DNA of 64,000 nt from Cyclonatronum proteinivorum (GTDB taxonomy: Bacteria; Bacteroidota; Rhodothermia; Balneolales; Cyclonatronaceae). Of this stretch, positions 16,640-25,811 are shown one piece after another (within the stretch, counting starts at the first letter, position 1; every line of letters starts with the position of its first letter). A model generated the notes under the pieces. It ran no database searches. It was given only the letters and a program-made list of their open reading frames with translations, and was not told the DNA's origin. The DNA is taken from NCBI RefSeq assembly GCF_003353065.1, contig NZ_CP027806.1, positions 902,997 through 966,996 on the forward strand, in the 5' to 3' direction. The translations under genes were made by a program, and so were the position numbers.

Positions 16640-16861
16640 TCACTTGGCCAAGGCCTTTAGGACCTCTTTATAGTCTTCCTTGAGCTGCTGATACGCATGA
16701 GACCATGTTTCAAAAGACGCATCGGATTGCTGAATCTGAAGTTCGTTTCCTTTGCGTTCTAACTTGATCCTGCTACCGGCTTTGAGCTGTAAAGCTTCAA
16801 CAAGCTCTTCCGGAAGAATGACCCCTAAGCTGTCTCCGATCTGTTCAACTTTGACTTCCAT
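16640..16861 (-). CDS. AbrB/MazE-type antitoxin
   Basis: 73 residues. The N-terminal swapped-hairpin AbrB domain is clear: VEQIGDSLGVILPEELVEAL, then KAGSRIKLERKGNELQI. The C-terminal tail is helical and charged and would be the toxin-neutralising part. The adjacent downstream gene is the truncated Doc toxin, so this is an antitoxin left without a complete toxin. It may still bind and repress its own promoter. Confidence 0.85.
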   Translation of the reverse strand: MEVKVEQIGDSLGVILPEELVEALQLKAGSRIKLERKGNELQIQQSDASFETWSHAYQQLKEDYKEVLKALAK

Positions 16862-17171
16862 TTTAATAATGCGTTTGTTGGTGAATAATGCGTTTTGGTC
16901 TGATTACATACAGAGACATAAAATAACAAAGAATAAATGAGAAGTCGAAAAGTCTGATTACCATTTTTACTATCCTTTATGAGCACAACTGGTTTTCAGA
17001 AGGCTTTCAAATGCTTTGCATGGTACGGATAACTTCAGCATAGCTGCAAGCTGTTGTGCTCATTCCGCTTGCAAGAAACTCAGCCAAATCCAACAAAAAT
17101 CCGCCTAAATCCCTAAATCCCAGTCCCAACTACGCTGCCCCGGAGAGACCCGTATCGCAGAGCTACTCAAT
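16862..17171. other. intergenic region
   Basis: About 310 bases between the antitoxin gene and the transketolase terminator. AT-rich near the antitoxin start. I see no gene or defined repeat. Confidence 0.45.
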
Positions 17172-17210
17172 CAAAAAAAAATAGCGCCGGGAAAAACCCG
17201 ACGCTATTTT
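17172..17210 (-). terminator. terminator of transketolase
   Basis: AAATAGCG and CGCTATTT arms with inner CGGG/CCCG pairing, then a long T-run on the minus strand. Confidence 0.85.
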
Positions 17211-17264
17211 CAAAAGCAAGCCGCCTGATCAAAGTTGACTCCGATACGTATTTTTAGATTTCTG

Positions 17265-19259
17265 TCAGAGTTGTGCTTTAATTTTGGCTGCAACGGCCTC
17301 GGGGGTGAGACCAAATTTTTCATAGAGGGTCTCGAAAGGTGCGGAGGCGCCGTAGTTGGTCAGGCCAACGACTTTGTCGCGGCTTCCGGTGTAAGGCTCC
17401 CAACCCATGGGGATTCCCGCTTCGACCGCTGCGCGAACCTGCACAGAAGCGGGCAGCACTTCTTCACGGTAGGCCGCTTCCTGCTGCTCGAACAGCTCGA
17501 AGCAGGGCATGCTTACCACGCGGGTCTGAATGCCTTCGGCGGCAAGCAGCTCGTGCGCTTTCAGGGCAATCTCTACTTCTGAGCCGCTTGCCATCAGAAT
17601 ACCCTGTGGGGATGTGACCTCCGGGTTGAGCACATACGCGCCCTTCAGGGTACCGGCTGCCGGTGCGTAGGTAGTACGGTCGAGGGTGGGCAGATTCTGC
17701 CGGGTGAGGGCGAGCAGGCTTGGGCCGCTTTGGTTGGCAATGGCGGCCTGCCAGCAATAGGCCGTTTCATTGGCGTCCGCCGGACGCATAACCAGCACAT
17801 TAATCATAGCCCGGAGTGCAGCAAGGTGCTCGATGGGCTGATGGGTCGGGCCGTCTTCACCCAGGCCAATGCTGTCGTGTGTGAACACGTAGATGGCCTG
17901 AATATGGGAAAGACCTGCGAGGCGGATAGCCGGGCGGCAATAGTCTGAGAATACAAGGAAGGTGCCGCCGAAAGGAACCACGCCGCCGTGCAGGGCCATA
18001 CCGTTCATCATGGACCCCATGGCATGTTCGCGCACACCGTAATGGATGTAGCTGTTTTGATAAGCGTCAGACTGCACAATACCTGCGGACTGTGCCTTGG
18101 TCAGGTTACTGCCGCTCAGGTCGGCAGATCCGCCCACAAGGGCCGGAATTTTCGGGCTGATGGCGTCGAGTACGAGACCGGAGGCCTTGCGGGTTGCCAT
18201 GCCCTTGGGGTCGGCGGGAAATTCGGGCCGGACGTCATCCCAGTTGGCGGGAAGCTGTCCTTCCATGCGGCTCAGGTATTCGGATACGATTCCCGGATGT
18301 GCGGCTTTGCAGGCGTCAAGCTGCTCATTCCACGCTTTTTCTGCAGCTTCTCCTCTGGGGAGGGCACGGCGGAAATATGCCAGCACATCTTCTTCTATAT
18401 GGAAGGTTTTATCGGGATCAAGGCCGTATCCTTTTTTGGTAAGGGAAATTTCGTCATCTCCGAGAGGCGAACCGTGGCTCGAGGCGGTGTCCTGTTTGTT
18501 CGGGCTTCCGTACCCGATATGGGTGCGGCACAGAATAAGGGAAGGCTTTCCGGTTTCGGCCTGCGCCTTGCGGGTTGCTTCGCGAATAGCGTCGCGGTCG
18601 TGCCCGTCGATGGGGATGCAGTGCCAGCCGTAGGCTTCAAAGCGCTGCTGCACATTTTCGGTGAAGGCGAGATCTGTAGAACCGTCGATGGTGATTTTAT
18701 TGTCGTCGTAGAAGTAAATCAGCTTGCCCAACTTCAGGTGCCCGGCAAGGGATGCGGCTTCCTGCGAGACGCCTTCCATAAGATCGCCGTCACTCACAAT
18801 GGCATAGGTGAAGTGATCCGTGAGCTTGTGTCCGGCGTGATTGTAGCGGGAGGCGAGGTGTGCTTCGGCCAGCGCCATACCCACCCCGTTTGCGAAACCC
18901 TGCCCCAGCGGACCGGTTGTCGTTTCGACCCCCGGAGTGAGATGGACTTCCGGATGCCCCGGGGTGAGGCTGTCCCATTGCCGGAATTTTTTGAGTTCGT
19001 CCAGGCTAAGGTCGTAGCCGGTGAGGTGCAATAGGCTGTAGAGGAGCATGGAGCCGTGACCTGCCGACAAAATAAAGCGGTCGCGGTCATGCCATTTGGG
19101 ATTGGCGGGGTTGTGTTTCAAAAACTCAGTCCACAGCACAAAGGCCACATCTGCCATGCCCATAGGCATACCGGGATGGCCGGAATTTGCCTTCTGTACG
19201 GCGTCCATAGATAGGGTCCGGATGGTGTGAACACAGCGTTGCTCGAGAGATAAAGACAT
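17265..19259 (-). CDS. tkt: transketolase
   Basis: Thiamine-diphosphate enzyme of the pentose phosphate pathway that transfers two-carbon ketol units. About 664 residues from the chosen start. Motifs: [35 protein letters not shown], the ThDP motif SDGDLMEG to [23 protein letters not shown] and RPADANE. A TTG codon 24 bases further upstream also opens the frame, but the ATG at 19259 gives the usual N-terminus MSLSLEQRC. Monocistronic, with a strong terminator behind it. Confidence 0.96.
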   Translation of the reverse strand: MSLSLEQRCVHTIRTLSMDAVQKANSGHPGMPMGMADVAFVLWTEFLKHNPANPKWHDRDRFILSAGHGSMLLYSLLHLTGYDLSLDELKKFRQWDSLTPGHPEVHLTPGVETTTGPLGQGFANGVGMALAEAHLASRYNHAGHKLTDHFTYAIVSDGDLMEGVSQEAASLAGHLKLGKLIYFYDDNKITIDGSTDLAFTENVQQRFEAYGWHCIPIDGHDRDAIREATRKAQAETGKPSLILCRTHIGYGSPNKQDTASSHGSPLGDDEISLTKKGYGLDPDKTFHIEEDVLAYFRRALPRGEAAEKAWNEQLDACKAAHPGIVSEYLSRMEGQLPANWDDVRPEFPADPKGMATRKASGLVLDAISPKIPALVGGSADLSGSNLTKAQSAGIVQSDAYQNSYIHYGVREHAMGSMMNGMALHGGVVPFGGTFLVFSDYCRPAIRLAGLSHIQAIYVFTHDSIGLGEDGPTHQPIEHLAALRAMINVLVMRPADANETAYCWQAAIANQSGPSLLALTRQNLPTLDRTTYAPAAGTLKGAYVLNPEVTSPQGILMASGSEVEIALKAHELLAAEGIQTRVVSMPCFELFEQQEAAYREEVLPASVQVRAAVEAGIPMGWEPYTGSRDKVVGLTNYGASAPFETLYEKFGLTPEAVAAKIKAQL

Positions 19260-19430
19260 AAATAACAAAAATTTGAAAGACAATTAAATATCTTAATAAC
19301 AGTGAATTCCTATATCCGTGTAAGATACTGATTTTGGACTTGACTGCCTTACGACATTGTCGCTGTCCGCATTATTCACCCGGATAATTTCCAGGCACAG
19401 GGCGAATCAGTAAAACGCCTGACATGAATA

Positions 19431-19470
19431 AAAAAAGCCTGCCACAATCAGAAGTTGTGACAGGCTTTTT
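19431..19470. terminator. bidirectional terminator
   Basis: Near-perfect 16-bp stem (AAAAAGCCTGYCACAA paired with its complement at 19455-19470), with A/T runs on both sides. It serves the leftward TPR gene. Confidence 0.85.
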
Positions 19471-19524
19471 AGGTTGCGGGAAGCCCATACAAAGCGGCTT
19501 CAAGTCGTTAACAGCTTGGCTTGC

Positions 19525-20508
19525 TTACGGGCAGTCGAGGTCGTGCTCCATGTGGTGCTCGGCTGGAGCACGGAAGTTACCGAAGGCAGCGTTGCTGAAT
19601 GCGGTGCAGGCCTGACTGTCGTTGCCCTGATTCATTTGGGCAAAGCCTAGTTCAAAAAAGATACGGGCGCGGGCAACCTGTCCGCCTTGTTCGAATTCGA
19701 GGGCGCGGGTTGCGTTGGTTACCGCCTGTGACCAGTTGCCGAGTTGGTTGTGCGCTTCAGAAAGACGGTAGAGCGTTTCTGCATGATTGTTGTCGTAGGT
19801 GAGGGAGCGATTCAGGAGTTCAACAGCGCGGCGGAAGTTTTCTTCTTCAATCTGCGTAGCACCTGCAAAGGTGAGGTAATCGCGGGCGGAATTGCGTGCC
19901 TGTTGCGCAACGTCGGTACGGCCTTGCGCGGTGGCAAGCTCTGCAGCCCGGTCGAAGTTTGAAAGGGCAGCGTCCATGTTGCCCCTTCTGCGCTCAATCA
20001 GGCCCAGCTGATGAAAAGCTTGTGCGTAGTTTTCATTGCGTTCGAGTGCCATACGGTAGATTTCTTCCGCACGGTCGTTGTTGTTGGCATTGAACTCTGT
20101 GTTGCCCCATTGCAGCATGATCACGGGGATGTTCGCTGAAACCTGTTGCGCGATTCGGGTGTTGCCGACATCGTTTGCGAGTTCGTAAGCTTTGTCAAAC
20201 TCGGAGATAGCCTGCTCAAAGTTGCGGGCACGGAAGCTGTTTTGCCCGATCTGTACCTGAATGGCCGGAATCTGTGTTTCGGCACGCTCGCGGATGTCGT
20301 CAGCGTCGCTGCCGGCTTGCTGCGCGATGCGGCGTGTTTCCTGAAATTGTGCGAGGGCCTGCTCGAACTGACTGGCCCGAAGAAGTTCCTGCGCCTCATT
20401 GAACGCGTCTACTGCGGCAGCACGATCCTGTGCCTGTGTATATCCGGCTGCGGCGAGCACTAAAAGTGACACCAATAAGACAGAGAAGTAACTCTTTAGT
20501 TGCGACAT
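19525..20508 (-). CDS. exported tetratricopeptide-repeat protein
   Basis: 327 residues with a signal peptide (hydrophobic core about residues 8-24, cut after TQAQ). The remainder is helical repeats with the TPR pattern, for example AFNEAQELLRASQFEQALAQF, QAFHQLGLIERRRGNMDAAL and ETLYRLSEAHNQLGNWSQAV (each shown in part). About six to seven repeats. TPR proteins are scaffolds for protein complexes; here periplasmic. Gene stands alone and ends at the terminator. A specific partner cannot be inferred. Confidence 0.88.
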   Translation of the reverse strand: MSQLKSYFSVLLVSLLVLAAAGYTQAQDRAAAVDAFNEAQELLRASQFEQALAQFQETRRIAQQAGSDADDIRERAETQIPAIQVQIGQNSFRARNFEQAISEFDKAYELANDVGNTRIAQQVSANIPVIMLQWGNTEFNANNNDRAEEIYRMALERNENYAQAFHQLGLIERRRGNMDAALSNFDRAAELATAQGRTDVAQQARNSARDYLTFAGATQIEEENFRRAVELLNRSLTYDNNHAETLYRLSEAHNQLGNWSQAVTNATRALEFEQGGQVARARIFFELGFAQMNQGNDSQACTAFSNAAFGNFRAPAEHHMEHDLDCP

Positions 20509-20629
20509 AGTGAAAATATATATTCGTTGTAGTGTGAGTTGTACAAAACCTAACGCCGGGGCAGCTTGCTGTAGTATAGCACCGGCTTTTTGGAGAAGTG
20601 TGCGAATATAGGCTAATTTAACCTGTATA

Positions 20630-21334
20630 TCAAAAGTTAGGAGCTATTTTGTGGTCCTTGTAAAAGCAGATAATGTGATCTACGGCTTCTTTAGGATCGT
20701 CTGTTAAACGGAATAAACCCATATCGGTAGAACTAATGGTTCCTATGGTAAGAAGGGTTTCCCGGAGCCACTCCGTTAGCCCCTGCCAGAAAGCGGTGCC
20801 CATGAGCACAATGGGGAAGGGCGCAATTTTTCCGGTTTGTATGAGGGTGAGGCTTTCGAAGAGCTCGTCGAGGGTACCAAAGCCGCCGGGGAAGACCACA
20901 AAGCCCTGTGCATACTTCACAAACATGACCTTGCGGGCAAAGAAATAGTTGAAATCAATGTGGTAGGCGGGGTCTACATAAGGGTTGGACGCTTCTTCGA
21001 AAGGCAGGCGGATGGTGAGGCCCACGGATTTGCCCCGGCCCTGTTGCGCGCCCTTGTTGCCGGCTTCCATCAGGCCGGGACCGCCGCCGGTGATGACGCC
21101 AAAACCGACTTCCGTCAGCATTTCCGCAAGGGTTACGGTTTGGGCGTAGTAGGGGCTGTCGGGACCCAGACGCGCGGATCCGAAAATGGAGACGCAGGGG
21201 CCGATTTCGGTCATGCGCTCGTAGCCTTCAACGAATTCGCCCATTACTTTGAATACGCCCCAGAGATCTTTGTCGCGCGGGCTTTTGTCGCTGTACTGAT
21301 CCGGGATTTGTTTTTTTGAATAGTGTGCGGCCAT
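20630..21334 (-). CDS. LOG-family protein (TIGR00730-type, nucleotide 5'-monophosphate phosphoribohydrolase)
   Basis: 234 residues. VITGGGPGLMEAGNKGA and VVFPGGFGTLDELFE are the two diagnostic motifs (PGGxGTxxE) of LOG-like proteins, once called lysine decarboxylases. Characterised members remove ribose 5-phosphate from cytokinin nucleotides or other nucleoside monophosphates. It starts 11 bases after the DUF5683 gene and is the last gene of the parA-parB-DUF5683 cluster. Confidence 0.92.
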   Translation of the reverse strand: MAAHYSKKQIPDQYSDKSPRDKDLWGVFKVMGEFVEGYERMTEIGPCVSIFGSARLGPDSPYYAQTVTLAEMLTEVGFGVITGGGPGLMEAGNKGAQQGRGKSVGLTIRLPFEEASNPYVDPAYHIDFNYFFARKVMFVKYAQGFVVFPGGFGTLDELFESLTLIQTGKIAPFPIVLMGTAFWQGLTEWLRETLLTIGTISSTDMGLFRLTDDPKEAVDHIICFYKDHKIAPNF

Positions 21335-21345
21335 AAGCGTGAGGT

Positions 21346-22140
21346 TTAAAATCGGTAACGGAGGGTGAACAGCTGCTGCGAGAGCGGCGGCAGCGGGACA
21401 GGGGTTTGGGCTGCGGCAGCCTGATAGGGTTCCGGCTGTTGCGGACCGGCATGGAAGCTGAGGTCGTCGCTTACGTCGAAGTCGCGCATGTGCGCGAATA
21501 CGTAGGCGTCGAGCACGTTCAGGCCGTAGGCAAGTACCGTGGTAAAAATGAGGAAGTCGCGTCGGTTGCGGTAGAAGTCGCGGGAGCTGCGGAGGAAGTC
21601 GGGTGTTGCGCCTTCGGGAATCCAGGAGGGAGTGGGACCGAAACGGAGGTCTGTGTTTTGCTCGAATCCGTTGTAGAAGGCGGCGCGGTAGCCGCGGTAG
21701 CGCGAATCAGCGAAGTAGGCGTAGTAGCCGAGTCCGCCAATAAGGCCGTACACGATGGGGATTTTCCAGACTTCCCGGTTGGTGTACTGCCCCCAGCCGG
21801 GGAGCATGAGCGAGCGCAGCATGACATCGCGGGGGTTGGGCACGGTGTCGCGTTCAGCTGTGGAAGGCAAAACACGTAGCCCGTCCGCGGAAGGAAAGGG
21901 CCGGGACTGCCCGGGGGACGGCTGCGTATGCCGCCCGGTGTTGGGGCCCGGGTGTTGGCCTTCTGCGACGTAGCGCGCCAAAGCTCCGAGGGCAGATGCA
22001 TCCCCCTTCCCAAAAAAAACAAGCCCTGAATTTGGCTGTGCAGCCGGTAGCTCAGCGGCGGTGCGGGATTGTGCCGTTGCGGTGCTGTGCTGCAGGAGCG
22101 GCAGCATGAGTGCTAAGGCTAAGGCGGGGAGGTAGCGCAT
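21346..22140 (-). CDS. DUF5683 membrane-associated protein
   Basis: 264 residues with an N-terminal signal peptide (ends TATAQ), a variable Pro/Gly-rich region to about residue 100, then the conserved core LRSLMLPGWGQYTNREVWK with two or three hydrophobic segments. LPGWGQ followed by a KIPIVYGLIGG helix is characteristic of DUF5683, a family common in Bacteroidota and often found behind parAB. Function unknown. Gap to parB is 15 bases, to the LOG gene 11 bases, so one transcript is likely. Confidence 0.85.
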   Translation of the reverse strand: MRYLPALALALMLPLLQHSTATAQSRTAAELPAAQPNSGLVFFGKGDASALGALARYVAEGQHPGPNTGRHTQPSPGQSRPFPSADGLRVLPSTAERDTVPNPRDVMLRSLMLPGWGQYTNREVWKIPIVYGLIGGLGYYAYFADSRYRGYRAAFYNGFEQNTDLRFGPTPSWIPEGATPDFLRSSRDFYRNRRDFLIFTTVLAYGLNVLDAYVFAHMRDFDVSDDLSFHAGPQQPEPYQAAAAQTPVPLPPLSQQLFTLRYRF

Positions 22141-22155
22141 GGCGTTGCACGGCGA

Positions 22156-23091
22156 TCAGGTGGATTGATGCAGGCCTTCGAAGAGGTGGAGCAGGCGTTC
22201 GAGCTCGTCGTCGGAGTAGTATTCGATTTTGATTTCGCCGCCGCGGGCTTTTTTCCGGATGTCGACTTTGGTGGCGAGCATGCGGCGCAGGCGGTTGGTG
22301 ATTTCGCGGTATTCGAGATCGGGCTGCGGTACCGGCTGCTTGCTTTTGTTTTTGGAGGGCTTGCCGATGAGGCGCACAAGTTCTTCGAGCTGCCGCACGC
22401 TGAGCTCGTTTTCGATGGTCTTGTTGTAGAGGTCTTCCTGTTTTTGGGGATCTTCTACGTTGATGAGCGTGCGCGCGTGTCCGGCGGTAATTTTGCCGGT
22501 TTTGAGACCGTGCTGTATGGGCGCGGGCAGGCGGAGCAGGCGCATTTGGTTGGTTACCGTGGTGCGGTTGCGGCCTACGCGCTGGGCAACTTCTTCCTGC
22601 GTGAGGCTGCATTCGTCGATGAGGCGCTGATAGCCGAGGGCAAGCTCGATGGGGTTGAGCTCTTCGCGCTGTATGTTTTCGATGAGGGCGAAGACGATCA
22701 TTTGTTCGTCGTCGGCTTCGCGCACGAAGGCGGGGATTTCGGGCAGGCCGGCCATGCGGGTGGCGCGGAGGCGGCGCTCCCCGGAGATGAGTTCGTAGCG
22801 GTCGCGGCCGAGGTGTCGTACGGTTATCGGCTGTATGAGGCCGTGCTGTACGATGGAGTCGGAGAGCTCCTGCAGGCGGAAGCTGTCGAAATCGGTTCGC
22901 GGCTGATGCGGGTTCATCCGGATGGATTCGACGGGGATGTGCAGGGTGATGTTGACGCGGTCGCGTGCGCTTTCCGCTGATGTATTGGGAGGCAGACCGG
23001 GAGGCGTCTGCCCTTCGTTTTCAGGGTTTTCCTGTTCGTCGAGGTTGGGGAAGTAGGCCCCGAGACCTCTGCCTAATACTTTTTTTGCCAT
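22156..23091 (-). CDS. parB: chromosome-partitioning protein ParB
   Basis: 311 residues. N-terminal LGRGLGAYFPNLDE (ParA-contacting tail), the CTP-binding/N-domain with ELISGERRLRATRMAG and ENIQREELNPIELA, the helix-turn-helix TQEEVAQRVGRNRTTVTNQMRLLRLP and a C-terminal dimer domain. It loads and spreads from parS sites and recruits SMC. I did not find an obvious parS in this window. It sits 43 bases behind parA. Confidence 0.95.
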   Translation of the reverse strand: MAKKVLGRGLGAYFPNLDEQENPENEGQTPPGLPPNTSAESARDRVNITLHIPVESIRMNPHQPRTDFDSFRLQELSDSIVQHGLIQPITVRHLGRDRYELISGERRLRATRMAGLPEIPAFVREADDEQMIVFALIENIQREELNPIELALGYQRLIDECSLTQEEVAQRVGRNRTTVTNQMRLLRLPAPIQHGLKTGKITAGHARTLINVEDPQKQEDLYNKTIENELSVRQLEELVRLIGKPSKNKSKQPVPQPDLEYREITNRLRRMLATKVDIRKKARGGEIKIEYYSDDELERLLHLFEGLHQST

Positions 23092-23134
23092 TTCAGATAG
23101 TTGGAGTTTTCCCGTTTATGCGGCTGAATGTGAT

Positions 23135-23956
23135 TTATTTGCCGCTTTTCTTTTTGCCGCCGGTTTTGAGGGCGGGGCTGTCCGGGAAGAGCGATTTGTT
23201 GCGTTCAATGATTTCGCGGGCGAGGGCAAGATAATTTTGGGAGCCGGTACTTACGGAGTCGTACAACAGCACGGGTTTTCCGAAGCTGGGCGACTCGGCA
23301 AGGCGCACGTTGCGGGCAATCAGGGTTTCGAATACTTTGTCGTTGAAGTAGCGGGTCACTTCTTCAGCAACCTGAGCCGATAGCCGCGTGCGGATATCAT
23401 ACATGGTGAGGGCTACCCCTTCAATTTCAAGACTGCGGTTGAGGTGCTGCCGTACGATTTTGATGGTGTTGAGCAGCTGCCCGAGCCCTTCGAGCGCAAA
23501 ATACTCGCACTGTACGGGGATGAGTACCGAATCGGAGGCCGTGAGGGCGTTGATGGTGAGCAGGCCGAGAGAGGGCGGGCAATCGATGATGATGAAATCG
23601 TACCGGTCGCGTACCTTTTCGAGCGCTTCGTTGAGGATATGCTCGCGCCGCTGCCGGTCGATGATTTCGATTTCGGCCCCGACCAGATTGATGTGGCTCG
23701 GCACAAGGTCGAGGTGCGGCAGCTCGGTTTTCATGGTTACGTCTTCGACCGGGGTGTTTTCGGTAAGCAGTTCGTAAACCGAGGCTTTTACGGAAGGAGA
23801 TTCAATGCCGAGGCCGCTGGTTGAGTTGTTCTGCGGGTCGATATCGATGAGCAACGTTGGGTGTTCCAGTGCCGCAAGACTTGCCGCAAGGTTGATGGAG
23901 GTAGTGGTTTTACCTACCCCGCCCTTCTGATTGGCAATGGAAATCACTTTTCCCAT
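23135..23956 (-). CDS. parA: chromosome-partitioning ATPase ParA (Soj)
   Basis: About 273 residues. Deviant Walker A motif IANQKGGVGKTTTSINLA at residues 5-22, then LLIDIDPQNNSTSGLG, Walker B FIIIDCPPSLGLLTINAL and NLVGAEIE. The start at 23956 gives the normal ParA N-terminus; the open frame extends 33 codons further upstream, but without ParA-like sequence. Works with ParB in segregating the chromosome origin; first gene of the parA-parB-DUF5683-LOG cluster. A basic C-terminal tail (KTGGKKKSGK) is consistent with DNA binding. Confidence 0.95.
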   Translation of the reverse strand: MGKVISIANQKGGVGKTTTSINLAASLAALEHPTLLIDIDPQNNSTSGLGIESPSVKASVYELLTENTPVEDVTMKTELPHLDLVPSHINLVGAEIEIIDRQRREHILNEALEKVRDRYDFIIIDCPPSLGLLTINALTASDSVLIPVQCEYFALEGLGQLLNTIKIVRQHLNRSLEIEGVALTMYDIRTRLSAQVAEEVTRYFNDKVFETLIARNVRLAESPSFGKPVLLYDSVSTGSQNYLALAREIIERNKSLFPDSPALKTGGKKKSGK

Positions 23957-24160
23957 AGTAGCAAATAATTGATGATGGTGTAATGTAGTATGAACGGTAC
24001 TGAGGGTGCGGAATACCGCAGTTGACCGGGGCGCCCGTGCTGCGGCTGACGGCACAAAAAGGCTGTTTAGCGTCAGTCGTGAGGCTTTCGGGTTTGCACT
24101 GAGGCCTTAAAATTACGGTTCCGGACAGTTTCCGGTATAGCTTACCAATATAATGAAATA

Positions 24161-24210
24161 AAAAAAGCCCGTTTACCGAATTATGGACTGACCTTTCGGG
24201 TAAACGGGCG
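24161..24210 (-). terminator. terminator after the anti-sigma gene
   Basis: GCCCGTTTACC and GGTAAACGGGC arms (24167 onward and ending 24209) followed on the minus strand by TTTTTTT. Confidence 0.85.
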
Positions 24211-24235
24211 TAAGTTGTAAGCGGGACGGGAAGCG

Positions 24236-24931
24236 CTACCTTGTGGTTTGTATGAGGTGGAAGTCCCGCGGTTTGGAAGTAAAATCGAAGGCGCTGCGGT
24301 TGACCGGCCGCGGATTCTGAGGGCCCTGAAACGGCGTGAAGGGTATTTCAGAAGGCATTAATTCGGTAACGCCGTTGGTAACCTGTATGCGCATTGGCGA
24401 GCGGTCGCTGTTCCATGAGGTTGCCGCTGCGGAAGCCTGCCGCATGCTGTGAACGTGAGCCGGAGGTGCAGCGGCCCGGGGAAGGTCGCGCAGTATGGGG
24501 GCCGTTACGGAGCTGCGGTCCGGTACCGTTTGGATCACTTCTGAGGATGAGGCATCCGGCTGTGCGGACGTCTCATTCAGAAAGTGGATAAAATAACCAA
24601 GCCCGAGCGCCATGATCATAACAGCGGCAGCGGGCATGGTGTAGTACCGGAGATAGCGGTTCAGGCGTGCTTTGGACGATTGCTTGCGGTTCTTTTCGGC
24701 CTGAACAGCGGCTTTTTGAAGGAGTTCCTGCTGAAGCCCCGGCGGTGGCGCTACCTGTGGGAGGTCGCGCAGCTTTCTTAGGGTGAGCCGGAGGCTTTCG
24801 ATCTCAATGAGCACATTTTCATCTTCAAGCATGGCCTGTTCAACCAAACGTGCATCTGACGGATCGAGCTCATTGAGAACATAGCGGAGCAGAAGATCAT
24901 CCGCGCCTGACGTATTCGTATGTTTTGCCAT
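24236..24931 (-). CDS. membrane anti-sigma factor-like protein
   Basis: 231 residues. The N-terminal about 75 residues form a helical domain (LLLRYVLNELDPSDARLVE, then IEIESLRLTLRKL), followed by a basic stretch, a single transmembrane helix (YYTMPAAAVMIMALGLGYFIHFL, about 92-114), and a low-complexity periplasmic tail. Position directly behind an ECF sigma gene, with a 35-base overlap, identifies it as the likely cognate anti-sigma factor. The His/Cys zinc motif of ZAS-type anti-sigma factors is absent, so the sigma-binding domain is of another type. The tail has no recognisable fold. Confidence 0.75.
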   Translation of the reverse strand: MAKHTNTSGADDLLLRYVLNELDPSDARLVEQAMLEDENVLIEIESLRLTLRKLRDLPQVAPPPGLQQELLQKAAVQAEKNRKQSSKARLNRYLRYYTMPAAAVMIMALGLGYFIHFLNETSAQPDASSSEVIQTVPDRSSVTAPILRDLPRAAAPPAHVHSMRQASAAATSWNSDRSPMRIQVTNGVTELMPSEIPFTPFQGPQNPRPVNRSAFDFTSKPRDFHLIQTTR

Positions 24932-25532
24932 TTTCTTTGTCGAACATTTTTCTCAGGTTGATGAGCGCGTAGCGCATCCGGCCTAAGGCTGTATTGATAG
25001 ATACATTGGTCAATTCAGCAATTTCTTTGAACGACATTTCATGGTAGTGGCGAAGCATTACAACTTCACGCTGCTCTTTGGGAAGCGAACTGATGTGCTT
25101 GAGCAGGCTGCCTTTGGCTTCTCTGAACTCCATATCATCCTGAGCGTCGGAAGCATCTTTGTCTTCAAGCCTGTCATAAAAATCATAATCGCTGTCGGCA
25201 GTTGCGTTCACATCTACAAAACGCTTGCGCTTGCGGATGTGATCGATAGTCGCGTTGTGTGCAATTCGCATTACCCAGGCAATCCATTTACCCTGCTCGT
25301 TGTAGGTGTCATCCATTTTGGTGATGACTTTGGTAAAGGTTTCCTGAAAAATGTCGTTTGTTACTTCCGGATTCATCACCATACTGTAGATGTAGGAGTA
25401 CACCTTGTTTTGGTGACGATTCAGCAGCTCGGCGAAAGCCTGCTGGTTTCCGTCCTGACGGAAGGCACGAACGAGTTCGTGGTCATCCATTGCTGAAAGT
25501 GCCGGGTTTGAAATCTTATTAACAGATAACAT
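24897..25532 (-). CDS. ECF-type RNA polymerase sigma factor
   Basis: 211 residues. Region 2: AFAELLNRHQNKVYSYIYSM, DIFQETFTKV, WIAWVMRIAHNATIDHIRKR. Region 4: LPKEQREVVMLRHYHEMSFKEIAELT with the helix-turn-helix ending VSINTALGRMRYAL. The region 2-4 linker is acidic and unusually long (DVNATADSDYDFYDRL and so on). Directs RNA polymerase to a specific regulon, probably controlled by the membrane anti-sigma factor encoded by the overlapping downstream gene. Such pairs are usually autoregulated. Confidence 0.93.
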   Translation of the reverse strand: MLSVNKISNPALSAMDDHELVRAFRQDGNQQAFAELLNRHQNKVYSYIYSMVMNPEVTNDIFQETFTKVITKMDDTYNEQGKWIAWVMRIAHNATIDHIRKRKRFVDVNATADSDYDFYDRLEDKDASDAQDDMEFREAKGSLLKHISSLPKEQREVVMLRHYHEMSFKEIAELTNVSINTALGRMRYALINLRKMFDKENGKTYEYVRRG

Positions 25533-25811
25533 AGTGCAGAAACGTTAGTGGGTATGTGTTATTGCACAGAGCTACAATAGCCCCCTGCCGTACCATTTTG
25601 CCTTGCTGTTTCGTTACCGGGCCGATTCAGTACTTACCCCTCTGCGACCGGTAATGAATGCTGCAAGTATTCTGCATTTGTAAGGGCAACAACTGTACCA
25701 CTGCTGCCAAAACCCCGAAAATCCCCGAAATGAGCTGATTTAGCCGGTTGGCTTGAACCGCGTTACGGGAGAGTGTCCACAATTTAGCACATATTGTGGT
25801 GTACGGTGTAG

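Noticed and set aside
22156-24160. parS site near parAB
   Set aside because: I looked for a TGTTTCACGTGAAACA-like palindrome in the surrounding sequence and saw none convincing.
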